A stretch of 16,387 bases of DNA, from contig JAPHUU010000138.1 of the NCBI GenBank assembly GCA_026193555.1, positions 1 through 16,387 of the forward strand, written 5' to 3'. Of the stretch, positions 8,933 to 15,571 are shown piece after piece. Origin of the DNA: Rhodanobacter sp. (GTDB taxonomy: Bacteria > Pseudomonadota > Gammaproteobacteria > Xanthomonadales > Rhodanobacteraceae). The notes beneath the pieces were generated by a model that did no database searches, was not told the origin of the DNA, and was given only the letters and a program-made list of their open reading frames with translations. The translations under genes were made by a program, and so were the position numbers. Within the stretch, counting starts at the first letter, position 1. Each line of letters begins with the position of its first letter.

Positions 8933-9053
8933 CCTCACGGGGGTAGACTCGACAGCTCGCGCATCCTGCCAGCCGGCGCACACGACGTGCCGCGATTTGC
9001 GCAAGCAGTCATAACCACAAGCAGTGGCCCATGTCGCCACCCAGTCCGTGAGG
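8933..9053 (+). promoter_or_regulatory. Possible long-range leader pairing that masks the fis ribosome binding site
   Basis: CCTCACGG (8933-8940) is the exact complement of CCGTGAGG (9046-9053), whose GAGG is the Shine-Dalgarno of fis. An AT-rich TTAAAATTAT (8921-8930), a possible promoter core with no good -35, lies just before the left arm. If transcription starts there, the first bases of the leader could close over the ribosome binding site. An 8-bp match within about 140 bp is only modestly unlikely by chance. Confidence 0.3.
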
Positions 9054-9057
9054 GGAA

Positions 9058-9360
9058 ATGCCCGTGAATGCCGTAGCCGTGGCTGTTGCCGAGACCACCA
9101 AGCAAGGGTCGTCACCGAGCACCAGTTCGCAGAGCGCACTGAGTGAATGCGTAACTCGGACCGTGCGCCGCTATCTGGCCGACATCGGCGACACCTTGTG
9201 CGCTGAAGGTCTGCATGCACTGGTCTTGCGCGAAGTCGAGGTACCGCTGCTACGCGAGGTCCTGGCGTTCCACGACGGCAACCAGAGCAGGGCTGCCAGC
9301 GCACTGGGCATCAACCGCGCCACGTTGCGCAAGAAGCTGGCGGCACACGGACTGCTGTAG
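9058..9360 (+). CDS. fis: DNA-binding protein Fis
   Basis: Nucleoid-associated homodimer that bends DNA and activates rRNA promoters during rapid growth. The 100-residue product (E. coli: 98) has a variable N-terminus, a dimerisation helix region (about 28-72), and the C-terminal helix-turn-helix NQSRAASALGINRATLRKKL (75-94), the family signature. A strong GAGGGG Shine-Dalgarno precedes the ATG. A GTG/ATG a few codons inside would also be in frame for other readings, but the Shine-Dalgarno fixes 9058. The gene is 140 bp from the DUF3426 gene, so it probably has its own promoter; unlike E. coli it is not fused to a dusB operon here. Confidence 0.93.
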   Translation: MPVNAVAVAVAETTKQGSSPSTSSQSALSECVTRTVRRYLADIGDTLCAEGLHALVLREVEVPLLREVLAFHDGNQSRAASALGINRATLRKKLAAHGLL

Positions 9361-9440
9361 ATTTCTCCGATACACCGCTGGCATGCGGGCATTTGGCCAT
9401 CCAAACGGCATCACCCCCGGACTCACACCGCCAGCTCGGC

Positions 9441-9446
9441 TATAAT
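9441..9446 (+). promoter_or_regulatory. -10 box of a purH promoter
   Basis: A perfect TATAAT lies 30 bp before the purH ATG, giving a predicted leader of about 23 nt that includes GAAG as Shine-Dalgarno. No recognisable TTGACA is found 16-18 bp upstream, so an activator or a lineage-specific -35 may be used. It implies purH is transcribed independently of fis. No clear PurR operator was seen. Confidence 0.55.
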
Positions 9447-9475
9447 GTCGGGCTTGCCTGCCCTGTGAAGCCACT

Positions 9476-11086
9476 ATGTCCGCATCCACCGTCACCCCCA
9501 TTCGTCGCGCCCTGCTCAGCGTCTCCGACAAGACCGGCCTGATCGAACTGGGTCAGCGACTGACGACCGTCGGCATCGAGTTGCTGTCCACCGGCGGAAG
9601 TGCGAAGGCGTTGCGCGAAGCGGGTATCGCCGTGACCGACGTCAGCGAGCTCACCGGTTTTCCGGAAATCATGGACGGCCGCGTCAAGACCTTGCATCCG
9701 AAAGTGCACGGCGGACTGCTCGGCCGGCGCGGCACCGATGATGCCGTGATGGCCGAACTCGGCATCGCACCGATCGACCTGCTGGTGCTGAACCTGTATC
9801 CGTTCGAGGCCACGGTGGCCAACCCCGATTGCACGCTGGAACAGGCGATCGAGAACATCGACATCGGCGGCCCGGCGATGCTGCGTTCAGCGGCCAAGAA
9901 CTGGAATGACGTCGGCGTGCTCACCTCGCCCGACCAGTACGCCGATGCATTGGCGGAGATCGAACGCAGCGGTGGTCTTTCGCGTGCGAGCCGCTTCAAG
10001 CTGGCAGTTGCAGCGTTCAACAACGTATCCGACTATGACGGTGCGATCAGCGACTACCTGTCGGCACTTGAACTCAATGAATCGCAGGACGCCATTGCCG
10101 GCCGTGCCGCGTTCCCCGGCCAGCTCAACAGTCGCTTCGTCAAACTGATGGACCTGCGCTACGGGGAAAATCCGCACCAGCAGGCCGCCTTCTACCGCGA
10201 CCTGTATCCGGTACCCGGCACGCTGGCGACCTTCCACCAGTTGCAGGGCAAGGAACTGTCCTTCAACAACATCGCCGATGCCGATGCCGCATGGGAATGC
10301 GTGCGCAGCTTCAGCAAACCGGCCTGCGTGATCGTCAAGCACGCAAATCCGTGCGGTGTGGCGGTGAGCCTGGACGGCATCGGTCGTGCCTACGACCTCG
10401 CCTACCAGACTGATCCCACCTCAGCATTCGGCGGCATCATCGCTTTCAACCGCGAGGTGGATGGCGCCACCGCAACCGCCATCGTGGAACGCCAGTTCGT
10501 CGAGGTGGTGCTGGCCCCATCCTATGCGGACGAAGCGCTGAAGGCCTTCACCCGGAAGGGCAATGTGCGCGTGCTGGTGATTCCACTGCCGGCCGATGGC
10601 AGCCTGCTTTCCGCCCATCCCGGCAACAACTCCAAGCGCGTCGGTTCAGGGCTGCTGATCCAGACCACCGACCTCGGCATGGTCGGTGCCGCCGACCTCA
10701 AGGTCGTCACCCGCCGCGTGCCGACCGAAGCGGAAGTGCACGACCTGATCTTCGCCTGGAAGGTGGCCAAGTACGTCAAGAGCAACGCCATCGTCTACGC
10801 CCGTGACCGCCAGACCATCGGCATCGGCGCCGGTCAGATGAGCCGCATCTACAGCGCGCGCATCGCCGGCATCAAGGCCGCCGACGAAAAACTCGAGGTT
10901 CGCGGCTCGGTGATGGCATCGGACGCATTCTTCCCGTTCCGCGACGGCATCGACGCCGCCGCAGCAGCCGGCATTCGCGCGGTGATCCAGCCGGGCGGCT
11001 CGATGCGCGATGCCGAAGTGATCGCCGCCGCCGACGAGCACGACATCGCGATGGTGTTCACCGGCATGCGGCATTTCAGGCACTGA
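9476..11086 (+). CDS. purH: Bifunctional AICAR transformylase / IMP cyclohydrolase
   Basis: Catalyses the last two steps of IMP synthesis: formylation of AICAR with 10-formyl-THF, then ring closure. The 536-residue product (E. coli: 529) has the N-terminal IMP cyclohydrolase (MGS-like) domain with [13 protein letters not shown] (14-26), STGGSAKAL (38-46) and [10 protein letters not shown] (71-80), and the C-terminal transformylase domain with KHANPCG, Lys288-His289 being the catalytic pair, plus [10 protein letters not shown] near the end. The protein ends GMRHFRH as in E. coli. GAAG precedes the ATG. It is convergent with the EamA gene, with only 21 bp between the stops and no obvious terminator. 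purD, the usual partner directly after purH, is not here. Confidence 0.98.
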   Translation: MSASTVTPIRRALLSVSDKTGLIELGQRLTTVGIELLSTGGSAKALREAGIAVTDVSELTGFPEIMDGRVKTLHPKVHGGLLGRRGTDDAVMAELGIAPIDLLVLNLYPFEATVANPDCTLEQAIENIDIGGPAMLRSAAKNWNDVGVLTSPDQYADALAEIERSGGLSRASRFKLAVAAFNNVSDYDGAISDYLSALELNESQDAIAGRAAFPGQLNSRFVKLMDLRYGENPHQQAAFYRDLYPVPGTLATFHQLQGKELSFNNIADADAAWECVRSFSKPACVIVKHANPCGVAVSLDGIGRAYDLAYQTDPTSAFGGIIAFNREVDGATATAIVERQFVEVVLAPSYADEALKAFTRKGNVRVLVIPLPADGSLLSAHPGNNSKRVGSGLLIQTTDLGMVGAADLKVVTRRVPTEAEVHDLIFAWKVAKYVKSNAIVYARDRQTIGIGAGQMSRIYSARIAGIKAADEKLEVRGSVMASDAFFPFRDGIDAAAAAGIRAVIQPGGSMRDAEVIAAADEHDIAMVFTGMRHFRH

Positions 11087-11107
11087 TACCCGTTCGCGTA
11101 ATGGAGG

Positions 11108-11539
11108 TCAGAAGACCGCGATCACCATCGCGCCAGCGACGATCAGCAGGCCGCCGATCAGCAGCGGCCAGCTTGGCCGCTCGCCCAGGAACACCAGCCC
11201 CAGCACGATCGCCAATGCCACGCTCAACTTGTCGATCGGCGCCACCTTGCTGATCGGTCCCAGCTGCAGTGCGCGGTAGTAACACAGCCACGACAAGCCG
11301 GTGGCGATGCCCGACAACACCAGGAACATCCAGCTGTGCCACGGCAGGCCACTGGGTTTGACCCATTCCTGGCGCAGGCTGAGGATACCGGCGGTGACCA
11401 GCAGGATCACCACCGTGCGAATGAACGTGGCCAGATTGGAATTGATGCCGATCACGCCGAGCTTGCCGAACAACGCAGTCAACGCCGCGAACAGTGCCGA
11501 GCCCAACGCAAACAGCAGCCAACTTTCACGCAATGGCAT
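11108..11539 (-). CDS. Small EamA/DMT-family transporter, single five-helix unit
   Basis: Integral membrane protein of the drug/metabolite transporter superfamily; substrate unknown. The product is 143 residues with five predicted helices (about 7-25, 36-57, 67-88, 100-118, 122-142), one EamA repeat rather than the usual two. The conserved [20 protein letters not shown] (83-102) and FLGE (117-120) segments are characteristic. Such half-length proteins would work as dimers, as SMR pumps do. The frame also offers GTG at 11551 and ATG at 11545; I chose the ATG at 11539 because GAGG lies six nt before it. It follows the DUF2782 gene on the same strand (74 bp) and is convergent with purH. Confidence 0.85.
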   Translation of the reverse strand: MPLRESWLLFALGSALFAALTALFGKLGVIGINSNLATFIRTVVILLVTAGILSLRQEWVKPSGLPWHSWMFLVLSGIATGLSWLCYYRALQLGPISKVAPIDKLSVALAIVLGLVFLGERPSWPLLIGGLLIVAGAMVIAVF

Positions 11540-11613
11540 AGGCATCCTCACGCGTGCGATCGCCCCACTTCACTCCTGCAAACGGCACCCATGAAACGCA
11601 GTCGCGGAGCCCG

Positions 11614-12072
11614 TCAGTGGCCACCATCGTCAGATGAAGGCGCGGTCGACTCTTCGCTGGCCGGCTTGCTCTTGCCCCATTCGAGCACCTTGTACATCAC
11701 CGTACCCACCGGCTTCTTGCCGTGCTCGTCGAGCAGACGACCCTGTGGATCGACCATGTAGGTCTGCGGTATCCCGTGTTTCGGAGTCACGACGATCATG
11801 TAGAGCATGCCGCTTCGACGATATTCCTGAACCTGATTGTCGCCTTGCTCATGCACGCTGACATCGGGCAGGGTCATGTGCTTGCCATCGCCCGTCGGGG
11901 CACTCGCGGATACCGGCTGTCCACTGCTCGTCCGAACTGCTGGCTCCACGCTTTTCACGCCCGGGTCGTGGATGCCGGGAGGCGGCGGCGCATTCGTTGC
12001 GGCGGGCGACTGCGCCAAGGCGCTGGAAACGAACAGCACGCTGGCAGCAGTCAGCAAGATAGCGGTTTTCAT
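11614..12072 (-). CDS. DUF2782 family exported protein
   Basis: Function unknown. The 152-residue product has a signal peptide (MKTAILLTAASVLFVSSALA, cleavage after residue 20), then a Pro/Ala-rich disordered stretch (21-65), and a DUF2782-type core at about 78-132 with EYRRSGMLYMIVVTPKHGIP (83-102) and TYMVDPQGRLLDE (104-116). The C-terminal tail is Ser/Asp/Glu-rich. GAGG lies eight nt before the ATG at 12072; the frame is open further upstream across polA but without homology. It is divergent from polA with 93 bp between starts; DUF2782 genes next to polA are common in this group, and the link may be only positional. Confidence 0.85.
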   Translation of the reverse strand: MKTAILLTAASVLFVSSALAQSPAATNAPPPPGIHDPGVKSVEPAVRTSSGQPVSASAPTGDGKHMTLPDVSVHEQGDNQVQEYRRSGMLYMIVVTPKHGIPQTYMVDPQGRLLDEHGKKPVGTVMYKVLEWGKSKPASEESTAPSSDDGGH

Positions 12073-12165
12073 GACAGCAGCCTCGATTGGGGAAACCAGC
12101 ATAGCAGCGCATCCGCCGCGCTTCCGTGAAGCGCGACGTTTAGCCCGCACATGCGAGAATGGCTC

Positions 12166-14922
12166 ATGCCCAAACTCATCCTCATTGACGGCTCCTCGTA
12201 CCTCTACCGGGCGTTCCACGCGCTGCCGCCGCTGACGAATGCCGAAGGCGAGCCGACCGGCGCCCTGTTCGGCGTGGTCAACATGCTGCGCGCCACGCTC
12301 AAGGCGAAGCCGGAGTACCTGGCCTTCGTCAGCGATGCGCCCGGACCGACCTTTCGTGACTCCTTGTACGACCAGTACAAGGCTCACCGCCCGCCGATGC
12401 CGGATGACCTGCGCTCCCAGGTCGAGCCGATGCTGGCGATCGTCGGCGCGCTCGGCTTTCCGATCCTGCGCGTTCCGGGCGTGGAGGCCGACGATGTCAT
12501 CGGCACGCTGGCCCTTCAGGCCAAGGCACTGGGCATCGATGTGCTGATCTCCACCAGCGACAAGGACCTGGCGCAGCTGGTGAGTCCGCACGTGACCCTG
12601 ATCAACACCATGAGCAACACCGTCACCGACGACGCCGAGGTGATCGAAAAATTTGGCGTGCGACCGGATCAGATCGTCGACTTTCTCGCGCTCACCGGCG
12701 ACACGGTCGACAACGTACCCGGCGTGCCCAAGTGCGGCCCCAAGACCGCCGCCAAGTGGCTGGCTGAATACGGCACGCTGGACGGCGTGATTGCGAATGC
12801 GGACCGGATCGGCGGCAAGATCGGCGAGAGCCTGCGCGCGACGCTGCCCCAGTTGCCGCTGTCGCGCGCACTGGTGACGATCAAGACCGACGTGCCGTTG
12901 GAGGTCGGCCCCACCGATCTGGCTCAGCGCGCGGCGGACATTGAACAGCTGCGCACGCTGTATGGCCGTTACGAGTTCAAGGCGGCGCTGAAGGATCTCG
13001 ATGCCGCGGCAGAATCTGTAGGAGCGCACCCTGTGCGCGAACCGGCGACCGTCGAAATTATCCCGCTGGCCAATCGCGCACAGGGTGCGCTCCTACCAGA
13101 TGCCCGCTGGTCCGCGCCGGGTGAATACGAGCTGATCACCACCGAGGCGGCCTTTGACGGCTGGCTGGAAAAGCTGCGCCAGGCCGAACTGATCGCCTTC
13201 GACACCGAAACCACCAGCATCGATGCGATGCGCGCGGAGATTGTCGGCATCAGCTTCGCGGTGGAGCCCGGCAAGGCCTGCTACATACCGCTGGGTCACG
13301 ACTATCCGGGGGCGCCGGCGCAGCTCGACCGCGACGCGCTGCTGCTGGCACTGAAGCCGATCTTCGAGGACCCGAGTCGACCCAAGCTCGGCCAGCATGC
13401 GAAATACGACATCAATGTGCTGAGCCACTACGGCATCGCGGTGCAGGGTCTCAAGCACGATTCGATGCTCGAGTCCTATGTGTGGAACGCCACCGCCACC
13501 CGCCACGACATGGATTCGCTGGCGAGAAAGTATCTCGGCTACGAGACCGTGAAGTACGAGCAGGTGGCCGGCAAGGGCGCGAAACAGATTTCCTTCTCGC
13601 AGGTGGATCTGGACACGGCCTGCCGCTATGCCGCCGAGGATGCCGACATCACCCTGCGTCTGCATCACGCACTGTGGCCGAAGCTGTTGAGTGCGCCGAA
13701 GCTGCGTCGGGTGTACGAGGAGATCGAGATTCCGCTGGTGCCGGTGCTGGCGGCCATGGAACGGCGCGGCGTGCTGATCGATGTCGGTGAATTGCGCAAG
13801 CAAAGCCAGCAGCTGGGCAAACGCATGCTGGAGCTGCAACGCGAGGCCTACGCGCTCGCCGGGCGCGAGTTCAACCTGGATTCGCCCAAGCAGCTGCAGG
13901 CGGTGCTGTTCGACGAGCTTGGTCTGCAGGCGAAACTGAAGACCCCGACCGGCCAGCCGTCCACCAACGAGGAGGCGCTGGAGGCAATTGCCGACACCCA
14001 TGAACTGCCGCGGCTGATCCTCGACTATCGCGGTCTGGCCAAGCTGCGTTCCACCTATACCGACAAGCTCTCCGGCATCGTCAACCCGCGTACGGGCCGG
14101 GTACATACCAGCTACCACCAGGGTTCGGTGGCGACCGGGCGCATCTCCTCCTCCGATCCGAACCTGCAGAACATCCCGGTGCGCACCGAGGAAGGGCGGC
14201 GCATCCGTCAGGCCTTCATCGCACCGCCGGGTTGGAAAGTTCTGGCGGCGGACTACTCGCAGATCGAACTGCGCATCATGGCGCACTTGTCTGGTGACGA
14301 AGGCCTGTTGCGTGCCTTCCGCGAAGGCGGCGACGTGCATCGTGCCACCGCGGCGGAAGTGTTCGGCGTCGCACCCGAGGAGGTGACCAACAACCAGCGT
14401 CGCGCCGCCAAGGCGATCAACTTCGGCCTGATGTACGGCATGAGCGCGTTCGGACTGGCGCGCCAGCTCGGCGTTGACCGAGGTGAAGCCGGCGATTACA
14501 TGGCGCGCTATTTCGCTCGCTATCCCGGGGTGCGCGCCTACATGGATGCCACCCGCGAGCAGGCGCATCGCGACGGCTACGTGGAGACGATCTTCGGTCG
14601 TCGGCTGTATCTGGAGAACCTCACCTCGCGCAACCAGGGCCTGCGCCAGGGTGCCGAACGTGCCGCGGTGAACGCACCGATGCAGGGCAGTGCGGCGGAC
14701 ATCATCAAGCGCGCGATGCTGGCGGTGGCGGGATGGATTGCCGGCCGAGACGACGTCCACATGCTGATGCAGGTGCACGATGAACTGGTGTTCGAGGTCC
14801 GCGCGGACGCCGTCGACACCCTTCGTGCCGCCGTGACCGAACGGATGTCCGGTGCGGCGGAACTGGCGGTGCCGCTGCTGGTCGATATTGGCGTGGGCGC
14901 CAACTGGGACGAGGCACATTGA
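12166..14922 (+). CDS. polA: DNA polymerase I
   Basis: Repair and Okazaki-fragment polymerase with 5' nuclease and proofreading. The 918-residue product (E. coli: 928) has: 5' nuclease domain 1 to about 280 (LILIDGSSYLYRAFHALPP, EADD 107-110, TSDKD 130-134, helix-hairpin-helix TGDTVDNVPGV from 177); a variable linker about 280-315; 3'-5' exonuclease about 318-515 with Asp346 and Glu348 of FDTETTS, Tyr488 and Asp492 of YAAEDAD, so proofreading looks intact; polymerase domain with Asp696 (DYSQIELRIMAHLS), O-helix RRAAKAINFGLMYG (745-758, Phe753), and Asp872 of VHDELVF. The ATG at 12166 aligns with family starts; the ATG at 12151 adds five residues (MREWL) and cannot be excluded. There is no clear Shine-Dalgarno at either. 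The linker is partly encoded by an inverted pair of REP sequences (13018-13096). Confidence 0.98.
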   Translation: MPKLILIDGSSYLYRAFHALPPLTNAEGEPTGALFGVVNMLRATLKAKPEYLAFVSDAPGPTFRDSLYDQYKAHRPPMPDDLRSQVEPMLAIVGALGFPILRVPGVEADDVIGTLALQAKALGIDVLISTSDKDLAQLVSPHVTLINTMSNTVTDDAEVIEKFGVRPDQIVDFLALTGDTVDNVPGVPKCGPKTAAKWLAEYGTLDGVIANADRIGGKIGESLRATLPQLPLSRALVTIKTDVPLEVGPTDLAQRAADIEQLRTLYGRYEFKAALKDLDAAAESVGAHPVREPATVEIIPLANRAQGALLPDARWSAPGEYELITTEAAFDGWLEKLRQAELIAFDTETTSIDAMRAEIVGISFAVEPGKACYIPLGHDYPGAPAQLDRDALLLALKPIFEDPSRPKLGQHAKYDINVLSHYGIAVQGLKHDSMLESYVWNATATRHDMDSLARKYLGYETVKYEQVAGKGAKQISFSQVDLDTACRYAAEDADITLRLHHALWPKLLSAPKLRRVYEEIEIPLVPVLAAMERRGVLIDVGELRKQSQQLGKRMLELQREAYALAGREFNLDSPKQLQAVLFDELGLQAKLKTPTGQPSTNEEALEAIADTHELPRLILDYRGLAKLRSTYTDKLSGIVNPRTGRVHTSYHQGSVATGRISSSDPNLQNIPVRTEEGRRIRQAFIAPPGWKVLAADYSQIELRIMAHLSGDEGLLRAFREGGDVHRATAAEVFGVAPEEVTNNQRRAAKAINFGLMYGMSAFGLARQLGVDRGEAGDYMARYFARYPGVRAYMDATREQAHRDGYVETIFGRRLYLENLTSRNQGLRQGAERAAVNAPMQGSAADIIKRAMLAVAGWIAGRDDVHMLMQVHDELVFEVRADAVDTLRAAVTERMSGAAELAVPLLVDIGVGANWDEAH
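13018..13096. repeat. REPIN: inverted pair of GTAG-type REP sequences inside polA
   Basis: Two perfect 23-bp arms, 13018-13040 and 13074-13096, are exact reverse complements, separated by 33 bp. Each arm starts with GTAG (GTAGGAGCG...) and contains its own small palindrome GCGCAC-CCT-GTGCGC (13024-13038 in the left arm). This is the layout of GTAG REPs mobilised by RAYT (TnpA-REP) tyrosine transposases, such as the SMAG elements of Stenotrophomonas. The pair is read in frame by polA, giving residues 285 to about 311 (VGAHPVRE ... NRAQGALLP) in the nuclease-Klenow linker. No RAYT gene and no second copy occur in the window. The inverted-repeat structure is directly visible; the family assignment comes from the GTAG head and layout. 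Confidence 0.85.
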
Positions 14923-14968
14923 GGCGAATCCCGACGCGCGCGACGCATCGATCTGCATGCAAACAAGG

Positions 14969-15031
14969 AGTTGCAGGTTAATGTTTCATCACATGAATCA
15001 TCGGTAAATTTTCCTGCCGAAAACTGCAACT
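14969..15031. promoter_or_regulatory. AT-rich promoter-like stretch with two dyads upstream of the predicted small RNA
   Basis: After polA the composition drops in GC. AGTTGCAG (14969-14976) and CTGCAACT (15024-15031) form a perfect 8-bp dyad, and between them lies the short palindrome TTCAT-CAC-ATGAA (14985-14997), operator-like. A possible -10 TAAATT sits at 15005-15010, but the -35 is unclear. I read this as the control region of the small RNA downstream; the transcription start cannot be fixed from sequence. Confidence 0.4.
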
Positions 15032-15057
15032 TTCCCGGCAAACCACGTTCAAAGACT

Positions 15058-15186
15058 GTGGATGCACGCAATGGCATCCACGGCTGGCTCGCCCCCCTGA
15101 GCCGCCAACCGGACACGAACCTCTCCCCTGGGTCTTCGCGTCCACCCGGCCCCGAAGACTCCCCCTAGTCTTCGGGGCCTTTTTTT
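15058..15186 (+). ncRNA. Predicted sX13-like small RNA with C-rich hairpin loops
   Basis: The stretch has no credible ORF but folds into successive hairpins. GTGGATGC/GCATCCAC (15058-15081) is an 8-bp stem. GGCTC-GCCCCCCT-GAGCC (from about 15085) has six C in the loop. GGAC-A-CGAA...TTCG-C-GTCC (15111-15143) encloses TCTCCCCT with four C. The terminator hairpin loop has five C. A chain of C-rich loops (4C, 5C, 6C) at this place is what I recall of Xanthomonas sX13, a small RNA of about 115 nt encoded downstream of polA that pairs with G-rich ribosome binding sites; Spot 42 and ErsA occupy the same position in enterobacteria and Pseudomonas. The 5' end is a guess (15058-15072 plausible); the 3' end is set by the terminator. 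Confidence 0.65.
15148..15186 (+). terminator. Strong rho-independent terminator after the small RNA
   Basis: GGCCCCGAAGAC (15148-15159) pairs perfectly with GTCTTCGGGGCC (15168-15179); T15160-A15167 can add a thirteenth pair, leaving the loop CCCCCT. Seven T follow (15180-15186). It lies 226 bp past the polA stop, so it ends the small RNA and also any polA readthrough. Confidence 0.93.
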
Positions 15187-15195
15187 GTCTGCACT

Positions 15196-15233
15196 CCGGG
15201 CATTCGTGACCTTCCCTGCACACGAATGCCCGG
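15196..15233. other. Perfect 13-bp inverted repeat between the terminator and the small membrane gene
   Basis: CCGGGCATTCGTG (15196-15208) and CACGAATGCCCGG (15221-15233) flank a 12-nt loop. No T-run follows on either strand, so it is not an intrinsic terminator. It ends directly before CATACT (15234-15239), a possible -10 of the gene at 15267, so a regulator bound here would cover the -35 region. It lacks the GTAG head of the polA repeat. A second kind of dispersed palindrome is the main alternative. Confidence 0.55.
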
Positions 15234-15266
15234 CATACTAGGCGGACATTCACAAGGGGAACACCC

Positions 15267-15485
15267 ATGCGCGCAGGACTGATCGTCATAGGCATCATCA
15301 TGTTGGTCGCCGGTATCTGGATCGTCGCCGGCCACGCGAGTTACCAGGACACCAGCACCATTCTGCAAGTCGGTGCAGCCAAGTTGACAGCCACCCAGGA
15401 CAAGGGCGTGCCGCAATGGCTTGGCATCGCCGGCATCGTGGTCGGCGGCCTGCTGGCCGTCGGTGGTTTCATGAAAAAGGGCTGA
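15267..15485 (+). CDS. Small two-helix membrane protein of unknown function
   Basis: A 72-residue product with an N-terminal hydrophobic helix (about 3-21, LIVIGIIMLVAGIWIVAG), a polar middle with SYQDTSTILQVG (25-36) and TATQDKGVPQW (41-51), a second helix (about 52-69, LGIAGIVVGGLLAVGGF) and the end MKKG. The positive tail and short loop suggest both ends face the cytoplasm. AAGGGG lies seven nt before the ATG, a strong ribosome binding site, which supports a real gene. It resembles small inner-membrane proteins grouped as DUF3185, but I am not sure of the family. It is flanked by terminators (15148-15186 and 15512-15534), so it is a monocistronic unit. Confidence 0.75.
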   Translation: MRAGLIVIGIIMLVAGIWIVAGHASYQDTSTILQVGAAKLTATQDKGVPQWLGIAGIVVGGLLAVGGFMKKG

Positions 15486-15511
15486 GCTGCATCGATCGAT
15501 CAGGAAAGTCG

Positions 15512-15534
15512 CCGCCAGCCGGCGGTTTTCTTTT
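15512..15534 (+). terminator. Rho-independent terminator of the small membrane protein gene
   Basis: CCGCC-AGCC-GGCGG (15512-15525), extendable by a G-U pair, followed by TTTTCTTTT (15526-15534). It begins 26 bp after the stop codon and separates this gene from uvrD. Confidence 0.75.
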
Positions 15535-15558
15535 CGGGCCCATTTGAATCCGCCCCGT

Positions 15559-15564
15559 TACAAT
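15559..15564 (+). promoter_or_regulatory. Putative -10 box of uvrD, implying a leaderless transcript
   Basis: TACAAT (five of six matches to TATAAT) lies 7 nt before the uvrD ATG at 15572, so initiation would fall at or one base before the start codon. No Shine-Dalgarno precedes the ATG, which agrees with a leaderless mRNA. No clear -35 was found. Confidence 0.4.
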
Positions 15565-15571
15565 CGACCGA

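Noticed and set aside
13018..13096. The polA inverted repeat as an intrinsic terminator or a CRISPR-like repeat
   Set aside because: It lies in mid-gene, has no T-run and only two inverted units; the GTAG heads and internal palindromes fit a REP pair.
13093..14958. Minus-strand open frame of 621 codons opposite polA
   Set aside because: Same cause: codon-position GC bias of polA keeps the opposite frame open; low-complexity His/Gln/Arg composition, no ribosome binding site, no homology recognised.
14971..15168. 65-codon open frame over the predicted small RNA
   Set aside because: No Shine-Dalgarno fitting its start and no recognisable protein; the hairpins, C-rich loops and terminator explain the stretch better.
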